From an uncultured Thiodictyon sp. (lineage in GTDB: Bacteria; Pseudomonadota; Gammaproteobacteria; Chromatiales; Chromatiaceae): a stretch of DNA of 53,976 nucleotides. Position numbers and translations under genes: made by a program. The stretch spans positions 1-53,976 of the forward strand of contig CAILVI010000482.1 in NCBI GenBank assembly GCA_903837595.1. The letters run 5' to 3'. The notes beneath the pieces are model-generated. The model did not search any database, was not told the DNA's origin, and worked only from the letters and a program-made list of their open reading frames with translations. Positions 7,979-18,028 of this stretch are shown here, in pieces. Every line of letters begins with the position of its first letter. Position 1 is the stretch's first letter.

Positions 7979-9328
7979 TCAGCCTGGCAGGATGTCGGAT
8001 GGAAGTTGCTGCACCGCTGCCGCGACAGGAATTGATGAACTTGCTTCGGCGGCGACGCCAGGTGGCGCGGCAGCGGATTCGTCCCCCGGCACGGTCGGCC
8101 CTTGCGCCACGCCTTGATCCAGCGGGGGCACCGGCTTGGGCGGCGCGGCCAACGGCACCTCAATGCCGATCCGCGCCAGCACCTCCCGGGTAGCCCGCAG
8201 GTCCAATTCGGCCCGCGGCACCCAGTCCTCACCCCAATACAGATTGCAGCTCGTTTCGGCGCGCAGCAGGTGCCAGAGTGCGTCGTCAAGTGCCGCCTGG
8301 TGACTCTCGCTAGCCCCCTGCTCACCCGCAGACCAGCGGGCGTCGTGTATCACCTTGCTGGTGCGCGCGAACACCCCGAACACCTCCCGCTGGGCCGCTG
8401 AGCCGGTCCACTGGGTGAAGTCACGACCGTGGTGCCAGCCGGTATTCCAGGCGCCGGTGCGGACCCTGACCTCGCCGTGAACACCGTGGACGTTCAGATA
8501 GTCGGAGATGAAGGTCGGGGAGATACCGGCGGTGCCGGCGCGCACGCGCGCCAGCAACGGCAGATAGAAGGCACTCCAGAAATTGGCGCCCTCGGTCACG
8601 TTGCGAAACCAACCGCCGTTCTCCCCGTCGGTGCAGGTGGTCACCAGTGGCGGAAAGTCGCACCACTTGGTCCGCTCGGCAACCTCGTTGAGGAACCAGT
8701 CCAACTCCATGCCCGACTCCTGAGCGTCCGAGAGGTCACGGTCGCGGACGATCACGGTAATCGTGTCGTCTCCGTAGCTTGCCAGGTGGGGGCGGTAGCG
8801 CAACTCCTGCCAGCTCATGTCGGTCACCGGCTCGACATGCTCGCTGTCGACCAGCACATAGCGATAACCGCAGGCACGCAGGAGCGGGATCAACTCCATT
8901 GAGAAACCCATCTCAGGCGGCCAAAACCCCTGAAAGCGCGGGCGCCACAGAAGGTGCTGGGCGATGCCAAGCCAGCGCCGCAAATGCTCCTGGCGGTCCG
9001 CCGCCGGGATCAGGGGCAACACCGGGTGGTAGTAACCGGTGCCCAGAATCTCAAACAGGTCCTGGTTCTGGAAGTGCCACAGCAGCGCGCCGCAGTCCAC
9101 GATACCATAAACCTGTTGCTGAAAATCGGGGTCCGAGAGGGTCTCGAGCAAGGTGCCGGAGAGCGACAGATGGACCCGGGCCAGCGCCTCGTGGCCCCAC
9201 AGTACACGCGGGATACGATCCATGGCGAACAGGATCTCCTTGGCCTCCCAGGTCTGGTGCTCCAGCAAGTGCTGGAGGTTACCTGGCGGCTGATGGAGAT
9301 TGAGCACGAGTGCATGGTGGGCAATCAT
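7979..9328 (-). CDS. Glycoside hydrolase family 57 protein (alpha-glucan enzyme)
   Basis: A 449-residue GH57 protein. Region 1 is LNLHQPP at residues 10-15, the usual position near the N-terminus. WPPEMGFSME carries the expected nucleophile Glu and TCTDGENGGWF the expected acid/base Asp. The C-terminal 60 residues are Pro/Ala-rich and look disordered. I chose the internal ATG at 9328 because the HQP motif then falls at the family position; the upstream frame to 9430 encodes an Arg/Cys-rich stretch with no family match. It is upstream of the second GH57 gene and may be co-transcribed with it. It is divergent from the DUF2934 gene. A role in glycogen turnover is likely from family knowledge, but the specificity is open. 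Confidence 0.85.
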   Translation of the reverse strand: MIAHHALVLNLHQPPGNLQHLLEHQTWEAKEILFAMDRIPRVLWGHEALARVHLSLSGTLLETLSDPDFQQQVYGIVDCGALLWHFQNQDLFEILGTGYYHPVLPLIPAADRQEHLRRWLGIAQHLLWRPRFQGFWPPEMGFSMELIPLLRACGYRYVLVDSEHVEPVTDMSWQELRYRPHLASYGDDTITVIVRDRDLSDAQESGMELDWFLNEVAERTKWCDFPPLVTTCTDGENGGWFRNVTEGANFWSAFYLPLLARVRAGTAGISPTFISDYLNVHGVHGEVRVRTGAWNTGWHHGRDFTQWTGSAAQREVFGVFARTSKVIHDARWSAGEQGASESHQAALDDALWHLLRAETSCNLYWGEDWVPRAELDLRATREVLARIGIEVPLAAPPKPVPPLDQGVAQGPTVPGDESAAAPPGVAAEASSSIPVAAAVQQLPSDILPG

Positions 9329-9616
9329 CGTTTGAACCCCGGCAGGCTGAGTTGGGCTGCCAGGATAACAAAGCAGGCGCACGGCACACAGCAAAAGCCA
9401 ACCCCGGCGCGCGCCGGCCCGCGGCCGCAACGCGACGGTAACCGCGTGGCAGCCCCCCCCGGACCAGACCGACAGGGGCTCAGGCGCTATGCCAAGAAGA
9501 CTTGTAGTTTATGGACCTGCCAGCGAGAATCGCCACTCAATCAACCCCGACCCCGCCCGGCGCGGGTCTGGATCGACCGCCGACCGGCGGCACTTTCAAC
9601 GAGGTGAGCGAGCGAC

Positions 9617-10090
9617 ATGGCTGACAACAAGAGCGTAACCAAGAAAACGGCCGACAAGCCGGCCGCCCCCACCGACACGCCCAGCGGGGCGACCCCGCCC
9701 CCTAAGACGACCGCGGCGAAACCGAGCAGCGCGCGCCCCGCGGCGGCGCCGGCTCAGACCAAAGCGGCCGCTGCTGCGGCTGCCGCGAAGGCGTCAGCGG
9801 CCGCGGCACCACCAGCACCGCCGACGGCGACCAAGAAAGTGGTCGCGAAGAAGGCCGCACCGGGGGCCCCCAAGGCCAACCATAAGCGCCCCGTGGAAGA
9901 GCCATCGATCAGCGTCCAAGACCTGGCCACCGTGGCGCCGGAACAGCGCCTGGACATGATCCGCGAGGCCGCCTACTTCCGGGCTGAGAAGCGCGGCTTC
10001 ACGGGCGGGAGCGATGCCGATGACTGGGCCGCCGCCGAGCGTGAAATCGACGAACTGCTGGCCAAGGCGAGACAGATTTACGGGGGCTGA
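9617..10090 (+). CDS. DUF2934 domain protein with Ala/Lys/Pro-rich N-terminus
   Basis: A 157-residue protein in two parts. Residues 1 to about 95 are low complexity, rich in Ala, Lys, Pro and Thr, similar in flavour to histone H1-like tails. Residues 110-155 match the short DUF2934 domain (IREAAYFRAEKRG, then DDWAAAEREIDELL), of unknown function. A purine-rich GAGGTGAG lies upstream of the ATG. The 290-base gap between it and the divergent GH57 gene should contain promoters for both. DUF2934 proteins often sit near glycogen-metabolism genes, which fits here. Binding of nucleic acid by the basic tail is only a guess. Confidence 0.7.
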   Translation: MADNKSVTKKTADKPAAPTDTPSGATPPPKTTAAKPSSARPAAAPAQTKAAAAAAAAKASAAAAPPAPPTATKKVVAKKAAPGAPKANHKRPVEEPSISVQDLATVAPEQRLDMIREAAYFRAEKRGFTGGSDADDWAAAEREIDELLAKARQIYGG

Positions 10091-10126
10091 GGCCGGCCCA
10101 TCCCCGATCGCCTTGCGGAGACCCCC

Positions 10127-10696
10127 ATGGGAATCACCACCCTGATCGTTCTCGCCCTGCTCTTGGTGACGGCCGTCTACACGATTCAGATCTACAACAA
10201 CCTGGTGCGGCTCAAGCACGCCGTGGCCCGTGCCTGGTCCAACATCGACGTGTCGCTAAAGCAGCGACACGACGAACTCCCCAAGCTGGTGGAGGTCTGC
10301 AAGCAGTACATGGCCTACGAGCGCGAGACCCTGGAGCGGGTGGTGCGCGCCCGCGCCGCCGTGGCGCAGGCGCGCCGGGACCTTGACCTGCGCGCGCTGG
10401 GGGCGGCCGAGACCGACCTGCGCGCAGGGCTCGGTCAATTGTTCGCGCTCGCCGAAAATTACCCGGATCTCAAGGCCAACGAGGGCTTCCGGCAACTGTC
10501 GCAGCGCATCTCACACCTGGAGGACACCATCGCCGACCGCCGTGAGTTGTACAACGACAGCGTCAACCTGCACAACGTCCGCATCGAGCAGTTCCCGGAC
10601 CTGGTGGTCGCCCGGTTCATGAACGCCCGGCCCTGCGACCTGCTGGAGTTCGCGCAGGAGCGCGCGGATGTGGATATCAAGACGCTGTTCGGTTGA
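10127..10696 (+). CDS. LemA family protein
   Basis: A 189-residue LemA family protein. One N-terminal transmembrane helix (residues 2-22) is followed by a helical region typical of LemA: NNLVRLKHAVARAWSNIDV, then QRHDELPKLVEVC. GGAG lies six bases before the ATG. LemA proteins are membrane-anchored helical-bundle proteins whose molecular role is not settled. It is followed after 24 bases by a GIDE-type membrane protein; a LemA gene beside a GIDE-like gene is a recurring bacterial arrangement, so the pair probably works together in the envelope. Confidence 0.88.
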   Translation: MGITTLIVLALLLVTAVYTIQIYNNLVRLKHAVARAWSNIDVSLKQRHDELPKLVEVCKQYMAYERETLERVVRARAAVAQARRDLDLRALGAAETDLRAGLGQLFALAENYPDLKANEGFRQLSQRISHLEDTIADRRELYNDSVNLHNVRIEQFPDLVVARFMNARPCDLLEFAQERADVDIKTLFG

Positions 10697-10720
10697 CGCG
10701 CCCGCAGAGGGGGCCTGGCA

Positions 10721-11635
10721 ATGGCATCGCAGGGCATAAGGTCCATCATACTCGGACTGGACCCGGTGCCATTCTGGTTCCTGTTCACTGCCATGGTGGC
10801 CGGCGCGCGTTTCCTGCTGTACAAGGGTACCCAGGCGTTTTGGCGGCTGCGCACCATGACTGACACCCCCACCGCCCGTATCCAGTCTGCGGCCCAGGGG
10901 TATGTGGAGTTGTCGGGCCTCGCCCGCCCCCACCTGGGACAGGTCGCGGGACCGCTGACCGGACAGCCCTGCCTCTGGTACCGTTACCGTGTCGAAAAAC
11001 AGGGTGGCGAGGGCAGTAAGGGCTGGAAGACCGTCGACAACGGCCAGTCCACCAAACCCTTGCTGCTCGATGACGGCACTGGGCAGTGCATCCTCGACCC
11101 GGGCGGTGCCGATATCAGCCCGCGCCGCGTGGAGCGCTGGAGCGGATACGCTCGCGACCCCAGAATCACCACACCGAGCAAATGGTACCAGACCAAGCGC
11201 TATCGCTATGTCGAAGAACGGATCGAGGACGGCGAACCGCTCTACTGCCTGGGCCGCTTCGAGACGCCGCTGCGCGGCCCCGCCGAGCGCGAGCGGTTAA
11301 GCCGCGCCCTGCTCAAGATCTGGAAGCAGGACCCGGCGCGCCTGGCCCGCTTCGACACGGACGGCGACGGCACCATCGGCATGCAGGAGTGGGAGCAGGC
11401 GCGTCGCGAGGCCGGCGCTCTGGCCGAGCGCGCCGAGGGCGAGCGCCGGCTCATCCCGGTGCTCGCCCACCTGACGGCTACCGGCGACGAACGCCAGCCC
11501 TTCGTGATTTCCACCTATGCCGCGGAAGAACTCGCCGCTACGCTACGTTGGCACACCCTGTGGTTTAACCTGGCCTTCGTCGTGGTGGCGGTGGCGGCGG
11601 CTGCGAGCGCGCTGGCGCGGTTTGGCGCCCGCTGA
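10721..11635 (+). CDS. GIDE-type membrane protein with an EF-hand insertion
   Basis: A 304-residue protein resembling bacterial homologues of the mitochondrial E3 ligase MUL1/GIDE, without a RING finger. There is a transmembrane helix at about residues 15-34 and another at about 279-299. Between them is the GIDE/BAM-like domain, with PCLWYRYRVEKQ and the pattern of short strands. Residues 212-223 (DTDGDGTIGMQE) are a canonical 12-residue EF-hand calcium loop with Asp at 1, 3 and 5, Gly at 6 and Glu at 12, flanked by helices. I do not know this insertion as a standard part of the family. GGGGG sits seven bases before the ATG. It probably forms an operon with LemA. Confidence 0.75.
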   Translation: MASQGIRSIILGLDPVPFWFLFTAMVAGARFLLYKGTQAFWRLRTMTDTPTARIQSAAQGYVELSGLARPHLGQVAGPLTGQPCLWYRYRVEKQGGEGSKGWKTVDNGQSTKPLLLDDGTGQCILDPGGADISPRRVERWSGYARDPRITTPSKWYQTKRYRYVEERIEDGEPLYCLGRFETPLRGPAERERLSRALLKIWKQDPARLARFDTDGDGTIGMQEWEQARREAGALAERAEGERRLIPVLAHLTATGDERQPFVISTYAAEELAATLRWHTLWFNLAFVVVAVAAAASALARFGAR

Positions 11636-11688
11636 TCCTCGCCAGTGGACGCATCCCCAGTTAACGCAAATGAAAGAAAAGAAATCAT

Positions 11689-12825
11689 ATGATCATTCTG
11701 CCCCAACCACGGATGCGGCCACCCGCCCCCGGCGACCGGGTCATGGTGGGGCTCTCCGGCGGGGTCGACTCCGCGGTGGCCGCCCACCGGTTGATCGCCC
11801 AGGGCTACCAGGTTGAGGCCCTGTTCATGAAGAACTGGGAGGAGGACGACGAACCCGGCTATTGCGCCGCCGCCCAGGACCTGCGGGATGCGACCGCCGT
11901 GGCGCAACGCCTCGGCATCGGGTTGCGCACGGTCAACTTTGCCACCGAGTATTGGGACCAGGTGTTCGAGTATTTCCTGGAGGAGTACCGGGCACTGCGC
12001 ACCCCCAACCCGGACGTGCTGTGCAACCGCGAGATCAAGTTCCGCGCCTTCCTGGACCATGCGCTGGGGCTGGGTGCCGACTGGATCGCCACCGGTCACT
12101 ATGCCCGGGTCACCCGCGAGCCCGACGGTTGCCGGCTGCGGCTGTGCGCCGACCCGAACAAGGACCAGACCTATTTTCTCTACCTGCTGGACCAGGCCCA
12201 ACTGAGCCACGCGCTCTTTCCGCTGGCCGACCTCACCAAGCCCGAGGTCCGCACCATCGCCCGCGGGCTTGGTCTGCCCAACGCCGAAAAGCGCGACAGC
12301 ACCGGAATTTGCTTCATCGGCGAGCGCCGCTTCCGCGACTTCATCGCCCGCTACCTACCGCGGGAACCGGGGCCGATCGAGACCCCGGAGCGTCAGCGCC
12401 TAGGTGAGCACCAGGGGCTCGCCTATTACACCATCGGCCAGCGTCAAGGGCTGGGGGTCGGCGGAGTCATCGGCGCGACGGATGCGCCCTGGTTCGTCGC
12501 CGCCAAGGACCCAAGCCGCAACACACTGATCCTGGTCCAAGGGGGCGACCACCCGCTGCTGAGTTCCCGCTGCCTCGCCGCCGATCGCCTGCACTGGATC
12601 GGTGCCGTCCCGCCCGGCCCCCTGCCCTGGCGCTGTCAGGCGCGGTTGCGGCATCGCCAACCCTTGCAGGCGTGCGAAATCACCGCCGTCAGCGCTGAGA
12701 CGTGTGAGGTACGTTTCGCCGAGCCCCAGCGGGCCGTGGCCCCCGGACAGTCCGTAGTCTTCTACGCCGCCGATGCCTGCCTGGGCGGCGCGACGGTGGA
12801 CCGGGCCTGGAACCACCAAGTGTAG
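11689..12825 (+). CDS. mnmA: tRNA-specific 2-thiouridylase MnmA
   Basis: A 378-residue MnmA, which makes the 2-thio group of s2U34 in tRNA Lys, Glu and Gln using sulfur passed from the Tus relay. The PP-loop ATP pyrophosphatase motif LSGGVDS is at residues 22-28. The catalytic Cys pair is Cys112 (NPDVLCNREI) and Cys208 (STGICFIGER). Length matches the family. The upstream ribosome-binding site is only a weak AAAGAAAAG. hflD follows 167 bases later, the same order as in other gammaproteobacteria, which supports both calls. Confidence 0.97.
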   Translation: MIILPQPRMRPPAPGDRVMVGLSGGVDSAVAAHRLIAQGYQVEALFMKNWEEDDEPGYCAAAQDLRDATAVAQRLGIGLRTVNFATEYWDQVFEYFLEEYRALRTPNPDVLCNREIKFRAFLDHALGLGADWIATGHYARVTREPDGCRLRLCADPNKDQTYFLYLLDQAQLSHALFPLADLTKPEVRTIARGLGLPNAEKRDSTGICFIGERRFRDFIARYLPREPGPIETPERQRLGEHQGLAYYTIGQRQGLGVGGVIGATDAPWFVAAKDPSRNTLILVQGGDHPLLSSRCLAADRLHWIGAVPPGPLPWRCQARLRHRQPLQACEITAVSAETCEVRFAEPQRAVAPGQSVVFYAADACLGGATVDRAWNHQV

Positions 12826-12831
12826 TTGCGA

Positions 12832-12861
12832 CTGTAGGTGCGACTTAAGTCGCACCTACAG
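12832..12861. repeat. Perfect 30-base palindrome after mnmA
   Basis: Two perfect 15-base arms (CTGTAGGTGCGACTT and its complement) meet with no spacer, seven bases after the mnmA stop. Such GTAGGTGCGAC palindromes are common dispersed intergenic elements in gammaproteobacteria. It could act as a bidirectional RNA hairpin or a transcript-end stabiliser. No T-tract follows. The remaining gap to hflD shows nothing else clear. Confidence 0.7.
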
Positions 12862-12992
12862 CCTATCCGACTGTGCATCTTTGCGTGGGCAAATCCCAAG
12901 TTTCGCGGTGACTCTTGCGGGGCACGCCCGGGGCATGGCTGGTATCCTGTGAGGGTCTTAAGAAACCTTTCCGTAACAGGAGCCCCAGGCCT

Positions 12993-13658
12993 ATGGCCCA
13001 TGACGACCAGGACCGCGTAACCGCACTCGCCGGCATCTATCAGGCCGTCGCCTGTGTGATGCGCATCGCCCGCAGCGGGAGCGCCGACACCGCCACCATG
13101 GAGCCCTGCATCTACAGCCTGTTCCAGATCGACGCGGCCAACGTCGCGGCGGTCTACGGCCCGCCCGGGGCGATGGCCAACGGGGCGCGCCAGCTCGTCG
13201 CTCAACTCACCGGCCAACCCAAGCGTGACTTGGAGCTGACCCGTTATGTGGTCTCGGTCATCCGACTGGAACGCAAACTGTCCGCCCGGCCGGACCTGAT
13301 GGAGCAGATCGGCCGGGGGATCGCCGCGGCCGACGCCCTGCGCGCGCGCGGCCCATTGCTGGACCCCGAGCTCCTCGGGCGGTTCGCCGACCTCTACAGC
13401 GAGAACTTAAGCCCGCTGACACCGCGCATCCTGGTGCGCGGCGCCTCCCACCACCTGCGCAACGCCGACAATCAGGTACGCATCCGCGCCATGCTGCTGG
13501 CCGCCATCCGCTCCGCCATGCTGTGGCGCCAGCTCGGCGGCACGCGCTGGCAGATTCTGCTCGGGCACAAGCGGCTGCTCGCGGAGGCGCGCCGCTACCT
13601 GGATCTGGCGAGTCACCGGCCACCGGCGGACGCCGGACCGCGCGGCGATGCGCAGTGA
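12993..13658 (+). CDS. hflD: HflD-like high frequency lysogenization protein homologue
   Basis: A 221-residue all-helical HflD family protein, a little longer than the usual 205-215. In E. coli, HflD is a peripheral inner-membrane protein that binds phage lambda CII; its housekeeping role is uncertain. The start is an ATG at 12993, with AGGAG about ten bases upstream; a longer frame from 12915 has no family similarity in its first 26 residues. The family motif around YQAVACVMRIARSG and SLFQID is visible. Position downstream of mnmA supports the call. Confidence 0.88.
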   Translation: MAHDDQDRVTALAGIYQAVACVMRIARSGSADTATMEPCIYSLFQIDAANVAAVYGPPGAMANGARQLVAQLTGQPKRDLELTRYVVSVIRLERKLSARPDLMEQIGRGIAAADALRARGPLLDPELLGRFADLYSENLSPLTPRILVRGASHHLRNADNQVRIRAMLLAAIRSAMLWRQLGGTRWQILLGHKRLLAEARRYLDLASHRPPADAGPRGDAQ

Positions 13659-13772
13659 GCCGGCAACTCCGCCAGCCTCTCCGACCGGTCGCGCCGGACG
13701 CCGCCCCGCAAAAAGCGTAATGCCCGACTCCCGTGCTACACTGATCTCGTGTGGACATCAGAGACTTCATCC

Positions 13773-14024
13773 ATGAACCTGACCGTGACGATCGAAGAAG
13801 ACACGCTGAAACGGGCACGGATGCGCGCGCTGGCCGACAACACCTCGGTGAATGCGGTGGTGCGGGATTTCCTCGAACGGTATGCACAGACCCAGACGCC
13901 CTACGCCGAAGCCACCGCCACCCTGCTCGCCATCTCGGACGAGGCCGACTCCGGCTCCGGACCTGAGGGCCGCACCTGGACCCGCGAAGAGATTTATGAT
14001 CGCCCCGTATTTCGCCGACACTAA
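13773..14024 (+). CDS. VapB-like antitoxin
   Basis: An 83-residue small protein beginning MNLTVTIEEDTLKRARMRA, a ribbon-helix-helix-type N-terminus with a strand and two helices (SVNAVVRDFLERYAQ). The C-terminal half is acidic and likely wraps the toxin. The PIN gene starts inside it with a 29-base overlap, the usual order for VapBC. TACACT at 13737-13742 could be a -10 element, and ACAC/GTGT half-sites around 13739-13755 could be an autoregulatory operator. The ATG at 13773 was chosen over one at 13749 because the first strand begins there. Confidence 0.75.
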   Translation: MNLTVTIEEDTLKRARMRALADNTSVNAVVRDFLERYAQTQTPYAEATATLLAISDEADSGSGPEGRTWTREEIYDRPVFRRH

Positions 14025-14418
14025 TGTCCTGGTCTACGCCTATGACCTGGACGAACCGGTGAAGCGCAGTCGGGCGCGCTCGCTCATGGGCGACCTGGGG
14101 CTGCGCGGCGATTTGAGTATCAGCACCCAGGTACTCAAGGAGTTCTACTCGGTCACGACCCGCCGACTGCGTCGCCCACTGTCTGCCGACCAGGCGGCAC
14201 GGGCGGTTGCGGCCTTGGCCGATTACCCGGTCGTGGTCGAGGATGTCGCGCTGATCCGGCGCGCCATCGCGCTATCCCACAGTGCCGCTATCGCCTTCTG
14301 GGACGCACTCATCGTCGAGGCCGCCCGCCGTGCCAAAGCCCGCATCCTCTATACCGAAGACCTTCAACACGGCCGTGATTTCGACGGCGTAACGGTCGAC
14401 AACCCCTTCCGCGAGTAG
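13996..14418 (+). CDS. VapC-like PIN domain ribonuclease toxin
   Basis: A 140-residue PIN domain protein. The acidic residues expected for Mg-dependent RNA cleavage are Asp8 (FADTNVLVY), Glu49 (VLKEFY), Asp103 ([11 protein letters not shown]) and Asp122 (YTEDLQHG). The gene overlaps the antitoxin by 29 bases, so the two are coupled. The stop lies two bases before the metH ATG, unusually tight for a toxin and a housekeeping gene; read-through would make metH part of the toxin-antitoxin transcript unless a promoter lies within vapC. The target RNA cannot be predicted. Confidence 0.88.
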   Translation: MIAPYFADTNVLVYAYDLDEPVKRSRARSLMGDLGLRGDLSISTQVLKEFYSVTTRRLRRPLSADQAARAVAALADYPVVVEDVALIRRAIALSHSAAIAFWDALIVEAARRAKARILYTEDLQHGRDFDGVTVDNPFRE

Positions 14419-14420
14419 CC

Positions 14421-17072
<2,652 letters not shown>

Positions 17073-17087
17073 CAGAGGAGCGATGTC

Positions 17088-17185
17088 GTTCCCACGCGCC
17101 GCGTGGGAATGCATCCCCACCGCGCCGCGGTGCGTGGATGGGCGCAGCGCGTCGCAAATGGGTTCCCACGCGGCGCGTGGGAACC
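17088..17185. repeat. Cluster of three GTTCCCACGCG palindromes
   Basis: Between metH and the Uma2 gene are two strong palindromes: TTCCCACGCG/CGCGTGGGAA at 17089-17109, and a 12-base-arm copy at 17161-17185 with one central base. Between them, at 17112-17140, is an imperfect third with CATCC and GGATG at its outer ends and ACCGCG/CGCGGT inside. This is a REP-like element family widespread in proteobacteria. It begins 16 bases after the metH stop and may act as its terminator or mRNA 3' end. Confidence 0.7.
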
Positions 17186-17206
17186 AGGGAACACCGGAAG
17201 CCTGGC

Positions 17207-17821
17207 ATGAGTACGACTAACACGATTCGTTCCGACTCGCCGACTGAACACTTTGACCAGCGGGTGTACCTGCACGGCATCCGCTGGCAGGACTACGAAT
17301 CACTGCTCGCCATGCGCGGTGAGAGTAGCGGTACGCGCGTCACCTATCTCGATGGGGAACTGGAGCTGATGACGCCTTCGATCGACCATGAAGACCTGCG
17401 AACTCGACTCGGACGCTTACTCTTCGCCTATGCGGAAGAGACTGGCATCGAGTTGGAGGGGTTTGGGTCCTGGACCGTACGCAAGGAGGCCAAGGCGCGC
17501 GGAATCGAAGCAGACGAGTGCTTTGTCATGGGTCCGATCACCCGCCCCCCGGAGATTCCCGATCTGGCCTGCGAGGTCATCTGGACGTCCGGCGGCATCG
17601 ACAAACTTGAGGTCTGCCGCGGCTTAGGCGTGCCCGAGGTCTGGTTCTGGAAGGATGGCGCCTTGCGCATCTATGTCCTTGAAGGCGATGCCTATACACA
17701 GTCCCAGCGCAGCCGACTCCTACCGAATTTAGACCCGGATTTGATCGTCCGCTTCATGGCCTATCCGAGTCAGACCCAGGCGGTGCGGGGGCTGCGGGCG
17801 GCGTTGCGGTCCGACGATTAA
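17207..17821 (+). CDS. Uma2 family (DUF820) PD-(D/E)XK-like protein
   Basis: A 204-residue member of the Uma2/DUF820 family, which has a restriction endonuclease-like fold and is expanded in cyanobacteria and in purple sulfur bacteria. Visible family features are VTYLDGELELMTPSIDHE near residues 45-62, the ADECFVMG strand with its Asp, and LACEVIWTSGG with the catalytic-type Glu; the usual Lys may be in KLEVCRGLGV. GGAAG lies six bases before the ATG. Function is unknown; association with mobile or repeat-rich regions is typical, and here it follows a palindrome cluster. Confidence 0.85.
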   Translation: MSTTNTIRSDSPTEHFDQRVYLHGIRWQDYESLLAMRGESSGTRVTYLDGELELMTPSIDHEDLRTRLGRLLFAYAEETGIELEGFGSWTVRKEAKARGIEADECFVMGPITRPPEIPDLACEVIWTSGGIDKLEVCRGLGVPEVWFWKDGALRIYVLEGDAYTQSQRSRLLPNLDPDLIVRFMAYPSQTQAVRGLRAALRSDD

Positions 17822-18028
17822 CTCGTGGCCACAGCTAGGAATGTAAGGACCGGCGCGCCACAGCTATATCCCGTGTCGAGAGTTAGATACCGACTTACGG
17901 TAACGCCATTAGTTACGACGAAAAGACGATCTAAATCTGGCATGGCCTGATATTACGTCCCGGTGATCGCACCTCGGTTGTAAGGCTCGTCGCCTATCCA
18001 AACATCTACCACCGCAAAGGATGAAAAG

